A DNA stretch of 6,636 bases from an uncultured Erysipelotrichaceae bacterium (GTDB lineage Bacteria; Bacillota_I; Bacilli_A; Erysipelotrichales; Coprobacillaceae), in contig URQL01000095.1 in the NCBI GenBank assembly GCA_900550005.1, positions 1-6,636 of the forward strand, read 5' to 3'. The notes below the pieces were generated by a model that had not been told where the DNA came from, ran no database searches, and saw only the letters and a list, made by a program, of their open reading frames with translations. The translations under genes and the position numbers were made by a program. This document shows, in pieces, positions 1 through 5,282 of the stretch (within the stretch, counting starts at the first letter, position 1; the number at the start of each line of letters is the position of its first letter).

Positions 1-29
1 TTGCTAAAATAATTAAAGAAAATATGTAG
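1..29 (+). CDS. C-terminal end of an upstream gene (partial)
   Basis: One frame stays open from the window start to a TAG at 27-29, reading AKIIKENM at its end. A terminator hairpin begins 6 nt later, which is the usual layout at the end of a gene. The other two forward frames stop within the first 12 nt. Nothing can be said about function from eight residues, and the reading itself rests mainly on the terminator just behind it. Confidence 0.4.
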
Positions 30-34
30 TTATT

Positions 35-60
35 AGAGCCTTTGGCTCTTTTTATTTTTT
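35..60 (+). terminator. Intrinsic terminator of the upstream gene
   Basis: AGAGCC (35-40) and GGCTCT (44-49) form a perfect 6-bp stem with a TTT loop. A nearly unbroken T run follows to position 60 and beyond. It separates the upstream gene from the sigma factor operon. Confidence 0.85.
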
Positions 61-64
61 TATA

Positions 65-96
65 TTGTAACGAAATGCTTTTTTTAAGCATTAATA
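65..96 (+). promoter_or_regulatory. Possible promoter with a dyad in front of the sigma operon
   Basis: A -35-like TTGTAA (65-70) is followed by a perfect 7-bp inverted repeat, AATGCTT (74-80) and AAGCATT (86-92), around five Ts. A -10-like TTAATA lies at 91-96, 20 nt from the -35, which is long. The overlapping GTAAC (67-71) recalls the AAC core of ECF -35 elements, as expected if the sigma factor controls itself, but I see no CGTC/CGTA -10 at the right distance. The dyad could be an operator or a hairpin in the leader. It is not a terminator, because no T run follows it. Confidence 0.3.
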
Positions 97-123
97 AGTG
101 AGGACAAAGAAAGGGGCGTTAAA

Positions 124-600
124 ATGGATGATCAAGATTACCAAAAGTTATCGAAACAAGTATATAGTTACCTTCTTTCTTTAACTCATAATGCTTCTCT
201 AGCAGAAGAATTAACGCAAGAAACGTTTTACCAAGCAATGAAAACAAGCTCTAAGTATGATGGAAGTTGTAAGGTAACGACTTGGTTATGTGGAATCGCT
301 AAAAGAGTTTTGTGTAAATATTATCATAAACATCCTTTATTAGAAGAAATGAATGATACCTATCCTTCAAATCAGTCGATTCATCAAGATTTTATGAATA
401 AAGAAATGTATAGAAAAATCATTGAACAACTTCATTTATTAACTGATCCTTTAAAAGAATTAATGTATTTAAGATTATTTAGTGAACTCTCTTTTAAAGA
501 GATAGGAGATGTTTTAGGTAAATCTGAAAATTGGGCTAGAGTGAGTTATTATCGTACAAAAGAAAAAATAAAAAAGGAGTTGAGTGAAGATGAAAAATAA
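124..600 (+). CDS. ECF-type RNA polymerase sigma factor
   Basis: A 158-residue sigma-70 family protein of the extracytoplasmic function type, which directs RNA polymerase to a small regulon. Only regions 2 and 4 are present, as usual for ECF factors. Region 2 spans about residues 7-70, with the core-binding motif AEELTQETF at 27-35 and the -10-recognition helix around VTTWLCGIAKRVL at 51-63. A short linker leads to region 4 (about 98-152), whose helix-turn-helix LSFKEIGDVLGKSENWARV sits at 122-140. The start is well supported by AAGGGG (111-116), 7 nt before the ATG. The last 11 nt overlap the next gene, a zinc-finger anti-sigma factor, so the two are translationally coupled and should be made in fixed ratio. 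I do not assign a SigV, SigW, SigM or YlaC identity; the subgroup needs a profile search. Confidence 0.93.
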   Translation: MDDQDYQKLSKQVYSYLLSLTHNASLAEELTQETFYQAMKTSSKYDGSCKVTTWLCGIAKRVLCKYYHKHPLLEEMNDTYPSNQSIHQDFMNKEMYRKIIEQLHLLTDPLKELMYLRLFSELSFKEIGDVLGKSENWARVSYYRTKEKIKKELSEDEK

Positions 601-1558
601 ATTAGATTGCCACGTTGTTGAAGATTTATTACCACTTTATAATGAAGATTTAGTAAGTGAAAAGACAAAAGAACAAGTGGAAGAACATTTAAATTCTTGT
701 TCGAGTTGTCATAAAAAATGGGAAAGTATGCAAGAAAATGTTCAAAATTCATTCGTCACAGATCAAAAGGATATTGATTATTTAAAAACTATACGTAAAA
801 AAACAAAGCACCAAAAGATTTTTGTTAGCTTGTTTAGTATCTTTGCTATCATTATCATTGGGTTGGGGTTTTATTTTAAAGGAAGTGAGGCAAGCTTTGA
901 GGATATAAATTATCAAATACAAGAAAGTGAAACAGGTGATATTTTATTAGAAATAAAACCGATTTCTTCTTCACAAAGAATCGTTCGTACTTTGATTACG
1001 TATCAAGATCAGGATGTAGTGATTAAATTTTATACAAGTCCAACCTTCTTTTTTAAACAAGAAGTTAAAGTGTATGTTATTGGTTCTAGAGATCATATTC
1101 AAAAAATGACTTTAGGGAAAAGTACTTTATGGGAAAATAAAAAAACAATTTCAACTAAAGCTAATCTTCTTTACCAAGCTAAAAATAATTATATTGGAGA
1201 TATTTCAGCTGATTTGAAATTAGCGGAAATTCTAGAAATAGATAAGCAATTTGGTACTTTTACCTCTCATTTACAAACGGATGATGAGCCCTATGGGTGG
1301 GAAATTCGTTTTAGTCAATCATTTGATTCGATTAATCAAAACTATGAATATGAAAAAATGGAAAGAAATGCTTATTTGCTTTTAGCTTTAATTGATAATC
1401 TTGATTATATTGAGTGGCATATGTTTTATGGCCAACAAGAATATACGTATTCTATTTCAAAAGAAGATGCGAGTCAATTTTGCCGAAAAGATATTAAGGA
1501 TTTTAGCAAAAATATATATGATCTTCAATGCTTGCTTGATTTATTAAAAATGAACTAA
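590..1558 (+). CDS. Membrane-bound zinc-finger anti-sigma factor with extracytoplasmic sensor domain
   Basis: A 322-residue protein expected to hold the preceding sigma factor inactive at the membrane. The N terminus is a zf-HC2/ZAS zinc-binding domain: Cys7, then His33-x3-Cys37-x2-Cys40, with the motif VVEDLLPLYNEDL (9-21) common in this family. One membrane helix covers about residues 77-96 (FVSLFSIFAIIIIGLGFYF). Residues about 98-322 should lie outside the cell. Within them NNYIGDIS (199-206) and the downstream EPYGWEI resemble DUF4825 domains, by recall only. An in-frame GTG at 584 is possible, but AAGGAG (574-579) lies only 4 nt from it and 10 nt from the ATG at 590, so ATG 590 is preferred. 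It overlaps the sigma gene by 11 nt. The signal sensed is not evident; release by proteolysis, as in other ECF systems, is inference. Confidence 0.88.
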   Translation: MKNKLDCHVVEDLLPLYNEDLVSEKTKEQVEEHLNSCSSCHKKWESMQENVQNSFVTDQKDIDYLKTIRKKTKHQKIFVSLFSIFAIIIIGLGFYFKGSEASFEDINYQIQESETGDILLEIKPISSSQRIVRTLITYQDQDVVIKFYTSPTFFFKQEVKVYVIGSRDHIQKMTLGKSTLWENKKTISTKANLLYQAKNNYIGDISADLKLAEILEIDKQFGTFTSHLQTDDEPYGWEIRFSQSFDSINQNYEYEKMERNAYLLLALIDNLDYIEWHMFYGQQEYTYSISKEDASQFCRKDIKDFSKNIYDLQCLLDLLKMN

Positions 1559-1588
1559 AAGATTATTGAGTGTATTCGCTTTCCTGTC

Positions 1589-1617
1589 TTGACCATCTTA
1601 TTGAATTGTTGTAGAGT
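1589..1617 (+). promoter_or_regulatory. Sigma-A-type promoter for the MATE transporter
   Basis: TTGACC (1589-1594) and TAGAGT (1612-1617) are separated by the ideal 17 nt, matching the housekeeping consensus at 5/6 and 4/6 positions. Transcription would begin near 1624, about 30 nt before the MATE start codon. No clear terminator lies between the anti-sigma stop and this site, so readthrough from the sigma operon remains possible. Confidence 0.6.
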
Positions 1618-1653
1618 ACTAACGTCTTATTAAAAAAAGTGAGGTTTTAGTGA

Positions 1654-2979
1654 ATGGAACAATCAGATTTATTTGGTACAAAATCAATTGGACAAATTTT
1701 ATTACGACTAGCACCACCGGTGATGTTAGCTCAACTTATTCAAGCACTTTATAACATTATTGATAGTTTATTTGTTGGACATTATAGTGAAACTGGGTTA
1801 ACCGCTTTGTCAATTATTTATCCTTTACAATTATTGATGATTGCTTTAGGTGTTGGCACTGGGGTTGGGATCAATACGGTTATGGCCGCTAAGCTAGGTG
1901 TAGGTAAGCAAAAAGAGGCAGATGATTATGCTGGAGTAGGAACACCATTAGCTTTAATCCTATGGTTTGTTTTTGCAATTTTAGCTTATTTTTTAATGCC
2001 TCTTTATGCAAAAACATCTACAAATTCATTACCGGTTATTCATGACGTGGTTCATTATGGAAGAATAGTGAGTGTTTTTAGTATCGGTTTGTTTTTAGAA
2101 AGTATATGGACAAAAGTATTGCAATCTAATGGAAATATGCGTTTACCTATGTTTGCTCAAATAGTTGGCGCAATTACGAATATCATTTTAGATCCTATCT
2201 TCATTTTTGGGAAATTGGGTTTTCCTGAATTAGGTATTTCAGGAGCTGCATTTGCTACCGTTATTGGTCAAATCGTTGCAGCACTTATTGTTATGAAAGG
2301 GGGATTTCGTAAATCTCCAGCTATTGTAAAGTATCCATCTTACATTAAGAAAATTTTTAAAATGGGCTTACCGAATATTTTAATGCAATCTGCGTATACT
2401 TTTTATATTTTAGGATTAAATATGATTTTAGCAACCTTTAGTGATCAGGCTGTAACTGCGCTAGGTCTTTATTATAAATGGCAAACGTTCTTTTTCATTC
2501 CTTTAGGTTCAATGCAAACATGCATCGTTCCGGTTATTAGTTATAATTTTGCTGCAAAAAATTTAGAACGTTGTAAGAAAACATTAAAAACTTCGATTGC
2601 TTTTGGAATGGCATTAATGTTTGTAGGAACTTTGTGTTTTGTATTGATTCCTGTTCAAATGCTAGAAGTTTTTTCTAAAGATCCTCAAGTGATTGAAATT
2701 GGACGTATTGGTTTTCGTTTTATTGGCTTGAGCTTTGTGCCTATGGTTACTGCTCAAATATTCCCAGTCTTTTTTCAAGCCATTGGTTATAGTCTAAAAA
2801 GTTCATTACTTACAATTACACGAACAGTAATTCTTTTTGTTCCGTTAGGTTATCTTTTTTCTCGTTTTGGCTTAGTTCCATTTTGGTTTACTTTTCCAAT
2901 AACAGAAACTTTAACAAGTTTTGTTGGTATCTTATTTTATCATCAATTTTTAAAAAATTATTGTTTGAAAGTAGAGTGA
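1654..2979 (+). CDS. MATE family multidrug efflux transporter
   Basis: A 441-residue polytopic membrane protein of the MATE family, which exports cationic drugs or metabolites in exchange for Na+ or H+. Length and hydrophobic pattern fit the usual 12 helices in two homologous halves (about residues 10-215 and 230-435). Family signatures are PPVMLAQLIQALYNIIDSLF (21-40), the loop LQSNGNMRLPM (156-166), and TNIILDPIFIFG (175-186) followed by GISGAAFATVIGQ (194-206). The second half opens with KMGLPNILMQS (236-246). The start is backed by a GTGAGG Shine-Dalgarno (1639-1644), 9 nt upstream. The protein is closest in type to the MepA/DinF-like MATE proteins of Gram-positive bacteria; the substrate cannot be read from sequence. 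It has its own promoter and terminator, so membership of the upstream sigma regulon is unproven. Confidence 0.93.
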   Translation: MEQSDLFGTKSIGQILLRLAPPVMLAQLIQALYNIIDSLFVGHYSETGLTALSIIYPLQLLMIALGVGTGVGINTVMAAKLGVGKQKEADDYAGVGTPLALILWFVFAILAYFLMPLYAKTSTNSLPVIHDVVHYGRIVSVFSIGLFLESIWTKVLQSNGNMRLPMFAQIVGAITNIILDPIFIFGKLGFPELGISGAAFATVIGQIVAALIVMKGGFRKSPAIVKYPSYIKKIFKMGLPNILMQSAYTFYILGLNMILATFSDQAVTALGLYYKWQTFFFIPLGSMQTCIVPVISYNFAAKNLERCKKTLKTSIAFGMALMFVGTLCFVLIPVQMLEVFSKDPQVIEIGRIGFRFIGLSFVPMVTAQIFPVFFQAIGYSLKSSLLTITRTVILFVPLGYLFSRFGLVPFWFTFPITETLTSFVGILFYHQFLKNYCLKVE

Positions 2980-2996
2980 TCTACTTTTTTATTTTA
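2968..2996 (+). terminator. Intrinsic terminator overlapping the MATE stop codon
   Basis: AAAGTAGA (2968-2975) pairs perfectly with TCTACTTT (2980-2987) around the loop GTGA, followed by a T-rich tail to about 2996. The TGA stop codon (2977-2979) is the last three bases of the loop, so the left arm lies inside the coding sequence. Confidence 0.88.
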
Positions 2997-3117
2997 TTTG
3001 ATTATTAACTAAATTGACTTTAGTATAAAATATAACTCTAGATAAATGTTGATTTTTTAGTAACACCTTTTTTCAGTAGTTACTTCCTGATTTAGTATCT
3101 CTTCTCTTATTCGTTTT

Positions 3118-3141
3118 TGTTATACTTTTATCGAGGTGAAG
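3118..3141 (+). promoter_or_regulatory. Extended -10 promoter and ribosome binding site of a decayed small gene
   Basis: TGT followed by TATACT (3118-3126) is an extended -10 element with five of six core bases; the -35 region is poor. GAGGTGA (3133-3139) is a good Shine-Dalgarno 7 nt before an ATG at 3147. If used, the 5' leader would be very short, with the start point near 3133. This control region is what makes the following reading frame worth annotating. Confidence 0.5.
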
Positions 3142-3146
3142 ATACT

Positions 3147-3397
3147 ATGGCTAACGATGTCTTTAATGATATTCTTGATTTGATTAATACTAATAATCTT
3201 TCTGATGGTTACGCATTAGTTAAGGTGAATCATTGACATTCATCGATAGCACTATTTTTAGGACAATACTGAGGTATATTAGATAAATATTTGAAACATT
3301 ATATAGGGTTATACAAATTAAAAAATAGAGTAAAAAATATTGAAAAAAAGAAGAATTTGTAGAACAATATAAGAAACTGATGAATTCAAAATGTTAA
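3147..3397 (+). pseudogene. Probable decayed small gene with two in-frame TGA codons and a poly-A frameshift
   Basis: ATG at 3147, with a good Shine-Dalgarno and promoter, opens a 29-codon frame starting MANDVFNDILDLINTNN and ending at TGA (3234-3236). The same frame continues past it as HSSIALFLGQY, meets a second TGA (3270-3272), and goes on as GILDKYLKHYIGLYKLKNRV and NIEKKK to a TAG at 3360-3362. Restoring one A to the A7 run at 3343-3349 extends it further as EEFVEQYKKLMNSKC to TAA (3395-3397). The joined product of about 84 residues looks like real protein, and both TGAs sit where tryptophan would fit (NH-W-HSS, QY-W-GIL). G-to-A decay of TGG plus a homopolymer slip is the simplest explanation. 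I do not recognise the family. The alternatives are a functional 29-residue peptide, or chance. Confidence 0.4.
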
Positions 3398-3570
3398 TTA
3401 AGATTCAAAGATTTGATAGTGAATTTGATTTTAGCATGATTTAATTGGTATTGTATTGATCGTTTATTCAATAATTAAATTATTTATTTAACTTACCTTA
3501 CTTGGTAATTTTTTTGTAGAACGAAGGTAAGATGTATGGTATACTAATTTGCAAGAAAGAAGGGATGAAC
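3398..3570 (+). promoter_or_regulatory. Control region of the acetyltransferase-LysR operon
   Basis: Positions 3398-3490 are AT-rich and I see nothing defined in them. CTTACCTT (3492-3499) and AAGGTAAG (3524-3531) then form a perfect 8-bp inverted repeat 24 nt apart. Inside it, TTACC (3493-3497) can instead pair with GGTAA (3504-3508) in front of a T run, a weak terminator-like hairpin. An extended -10, TGG followed by TATACT (3537-3545), places the start of transcription near 3552. The repeat therefore surrounds the -35 region and would act on DNA as an operator rather than in this RNA. AAGGG (3560-3564) is the Shine-Dalgarno for the ATG at 3571. Confidence 0.45.
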
Positions 3571-4089
3571 ATGAATAAGAATTTGAAGCTTGTTGCTTTA
3601 AATAAGGAAGATGCTAAAAAGGAATATGAATTTTTAAAAAATTTACCTTCACAAAATGGTTTTGAAAATAGTTATCAAAATTGTTCTTATGATGATTTTG
3701 TAAATCTGTATCTTGAAGAAAGGATCAATGCAAGTAAAGGAATTGGATTGAAACCAGGGTATGTAGCGGATACTTGGTATTTTTTATACGATCAAGATGA
3801 GATCGTAGGGGTATTTAAAGTACGTCATTATTTAAATGATTTTTTAAAACAAGGTCCTGGACATATTGGTTATGCGATTAAAATAACAAAACGTAAGATG
3901 GGATATGGGACCCAAGGTTTAGCACTTGCTATTGAGAAACTTAAAAAAATGCCTACATTTAGTGAAGATGAAATTTATTTATCTTGTTTAAAAACCAATA
4001 TAGGTTCATTAAAAGTGATGCTTAATAATGGGGGCAAAATCCATCATGAAGATGATTTAGAATATTATGTACGCATCCCTAGAGATTAA
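3571..4089 (+). CDS. GNAT family N-acetyltransferase (COG3981-like)
   Basis: A 172-residue acetyltransferase of the Gcn5 superfamily, which moves an acetyl group from acetyl-CoA to an amine on an unknown substrate. The central strands and YVADTWYFLYDQDEIVGVF (64-82) lead to the acetyl-CoA pyrophosphate-binding motif A, ITKRKMGYGTQGL (105-117), a form of R-x-x-G-x-G/A. TNIGSLKVMLNNGGKI (142-157) is the usual motif B/C end. It resembles the group of predicted acetyltransferases grouped as COG3981. The frame is open from an ATG at 3532, but I start at 3571: AAGGG lies 6 nt before it, the candidate promoter -10 (3540-3545) would put ATG 3532 upstream of the transcript, and the family motifs need nothing earlier. 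It forms an operon with the LysR gene 3 nt downstream. Confidence 0.88.
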   Translation: MNKNLKLVALNKEDAKKEYEFLKNLPSQNGFENSYQNCSYDDFVNLYLEERINASKGIGLKPGYVADTWYFLYDQDEIVGVFKVRHYLNDFLKQGPGHIGYAIKITKRKMGYGTQGLALAIEKLKKMPTFSEDEIYLSCLKTNIGSLKVMLNNGGKIHHEDDLEYYVRIPRD

Positions 4090-4092
4090 ATT

Positions 4093-4992
4093 ATGACGTT
4101 ACAACAATTAAAGTACGTTGTTTTAGTTGCAAAAAAATTAAATATTACACAAGCAGCAAAAGAACTCTACATATCCCAACCTAGTTTGACAAAATCAATT
4201 AAAGAACTTGAAAAAGAAATGGGGATCACTTTATTTGAAAGAACGAATAAAGGGATTCGTGTCACTTCTGAAGGAGAACGTTTTTTAGGTTATGCCAGAC
4301 AAGTTTTAGAACAAGCAACTTTACTTGAAGATATGTATCATACCAATGCTTCAAGAAAGAGAGAATTTTGTGTATCAACTCAACACTATTCATTTGCAGT
4401 GAATGCGTATGTTGATTTAATCAAGGCTTATGGAAAAGAGGAGTATGATTTTTCTTTACGAGAAACGCAAACTTATGAAATCATAGAAGATGTCGTTACA
4501 ATGAAAAGTGAAATCGGATTAATTTATTTAAATGAATTTAATGAAAAAGTATTAAATAAGATTTTAAAAGATAAAGATTTAGAATTTCATGAGCTTTTTG
4601 TAGCCCGCCCACATATTTTTATAAGTCGTTATCATCCTTTAGCTTCAAAGAAAAGTGTTACTATGGACCAGTTGAACCCTTATCCTTATCTTTCTTTTGA
4701 ACAAGGACAAAATAATGCTTTCTATTATTCTGAAGAAATATTTAGTACAGAAGTTCGTCCAAAAAATATCCGTGTGCGCGACCGTGCTACGTTGTTTAAT
4801 TTATTGATTGGATTAAATGGTTATACTGTTTCTAGTGGGGTCATTGATGAAGAACTCAATGGTAAAGATATTATTGCTATTCCTTTAGAAAAGGAAGGAA
4901 TGATGCGAATTGGTTATATTGTTCATAAAAAAATGGTTTTATCTTCTTTAGGATTGTATTATATTGAAGCATTGAAGAAATGTATTTTATAA
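4093..4992 (+). CDS. LysR-type transcriptional regulator
   Basis: A 299-residue LysR-family regulator of normal length. Residues 1-60 form the winged helix-turn-helix (LQQLKYVVLVAKKLNITQAA, then KELYISQPSLTKSIKELE and FERTNKGIRVTSEG). A linker helix follows (about 61-88), then the effector-binding domain (about 91-295). Such proteins bind DNA as tetramers and respond to a small co-inducer. The gene starts 3 nt after the acetyltransferase stop with no strong Shine-Dalgarno (only AGAGA at 4081-4085), so it probably relies on translational coupling. It ends 290 nt before a methionine-synthase-like gene; LysR regulators of sulfur amino acid genes are known in Firmicutes, and this one may govern that neighbour and its own operon. 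The target and effector are inference from position. It could equally act on distant genes. Confidence 0.92.
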   Translation: MTLQQLKYVVLVAKKLNITQAAKELYISQPSLTKSIKELEKEMGITLFERTNKGIRVTSEGERFLGYARQVLEQATLLEDMYHTNASRKREFCVSTQHYSFAVNAYVDLIKAYGKEEYDFSLRETQTYEIIEDVVTMKSEIGLIYLNEFNEKVLNKILKDKDLEFHELFVARPHIFISRYHPLASKKSVTMDQLNPYPYLSFEQGQNNAFYYSEEIFSTEVRPKNIRVRDRATLFNLLIGLNGYTVSSGVIDEELNGKDIIAIPLEKEGMMRIGYIVHKKMVLSSLGLYYIEALKKCIL

Positions 4993-5007
4993 TAGAATAG
5001 GTTTAAT

Positions 5008-5058
5008 AAACAAATTAACTTACTTTTAATTTAGATGAGTTAGTTTGTTTTTATTTTT
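5008..5058 (+). terminator. Intrinsic terminator of the acetyltransferase-LysR operon
   Basis: AAACAAATTAACT (5008-5020) pairs with AGTTAGTTTGTTT (5038-5050) over 13 bp with one U-G wobble and a 17-nt loop, followed by a T-rich tail to 5058. The stem is AT-rich but long. Confidence 0.75.
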
Positions 5059-5062
5059 CAAG

Positions 5063-5137
5063 TAAGAAAGTTCTTATTAAAAATGAGGATTACGCTTTAT
5101 TTGATAAGAATTTTTAATTTGGTTTAAGAAGTTTCTA
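5063..5137 (+). promoter_or_regulatory. Cluster of TAAGAA dyads, possible LysR operator or alternative hairpins
   Basis: TAAGAA occurs at 5063-5068, 5105-5110 and 5125-5130, and inverted as TTCTTA at 5071-5076. The first pair makes a TAAGAA-N2-TTCTTA dyad. The last copy is part of TAAGAAGTTTCTA (5125-5137), which has the T-N11-A form and partial dyad symmetry of LysR boxes. The region can also fold: 5071-5081 pairs with 5100-5110 (11 bp, one wobble) in front of a T run, in competition with the shorter 5063-5076 hairpin. Whether it works as DNA operator, second terminator or leader RNA cannot be settled by eye. Confidence 0.35.
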
Positions 5138-5139
5138 TT

Positions 5140-5168
5140 TTTAAAAAAACGGAAAATCATGGTACAAT
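5140..5168 (+). promoter_or_regulatory. Candidate distal promoter of the methionine-synthase-like gene
   Basis: TGG followed by TACAAT (5160-5168) is an extended -10 element, with TTTAAA (5140-5145) at 17 nt spacing as a weak -35. It lies just downstream of the TAAGAA dyad cluster, a position that suits an activator. It would give a leader of roughly 108 nt. Confidence 0.35.
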
Positions 5169-5221
5169 TCTACGTTTTTTGATATAACTAAAAGCTATTA
5201 CAAGATATTATTTATTGATAT

Positions 5222-5273
5222 TATACAAATAAATAAATGCAGTATATAATTGACTTGCATTAGAAATAGGAGG
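5222..5273 (+). promoter_or_regulatory. Proximal promoter and ribosome binding site of the methionine-synthase-like gene
   Basis: TATACA (5222-5227) and a perfect TATAAT (5245-5250) are 17 nt apart. TATAC (5222-5226) and GTATA (5242-5246) are inverted copies overlapping the two elements, so a regulator could sit here. AGGAGG (5268-5273) is a full-strength Shine-Dalgarno 9 nt before the ATG, suggesting strong translation. I recognised no S-box or cobalamin riboswitch in the leader, but this was by eye only. Confidence 0.5.
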
Positions 5274-5282
5274 ATATAAAAA

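Noticed and set aside
584..589. GTG start for the anti-sigma factor at 584
   Set aside because: The Shine-Dalgarno AAGGAG is only 4 nt away, too close, and ATG 590 has better spacing and a better start codon. The choice changes only two residues.
549..752. Open frame of 67 codons on the minus strand across the sigma/anti-sigma junction
   Set aside because: It lies antisense to two well-supported genes, has no ribosome binding site and resembles no protein family; it is a by-product of the forward coding.
1601..1626. ECF-type promoter (TGAATT then CGTC) in front of the transporter, which would put it in the sigma regulon
   Set aside because: The -35 part lacks the AAC core and spacing is 15 nt; the overlapping TTGACC-17-TAGAGT housekeeping promoter fits better.
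3014..3044. TTGACT with a TAGATA downstream as a promoter after the transporter
   Set aside because: The spacing is 19 nt with a poor -10, no reading frame follows closely, and a better promoter lies at 3118-3126.
3059..3084. AGTAAC/GTTACT inverted repeat after the transporter
   Set aside because: The arms are 6 bp with a 14-nt gap in AT-rich DNA, with no T run or promoter overlap; chance is a sufficient explanation.
3391..3444. Short frame starting at ATG 3391 and ending at TAA 3442-3444
   Set aside because: It has only 17 codons, no Shine-Dalgarno and no recognisable motif, in a stretch that otherwise looks non-coding.
3532..3570. Longer N terminus for the acetyltransferase starting at ATG 3532
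   Set aside because: The candidate -10 element lies at 3540-3545, inside this extension, while AAGGG is well placed for ATG 3571. The extra 13 residues (starting MYGILICKKEG) add no family feature.
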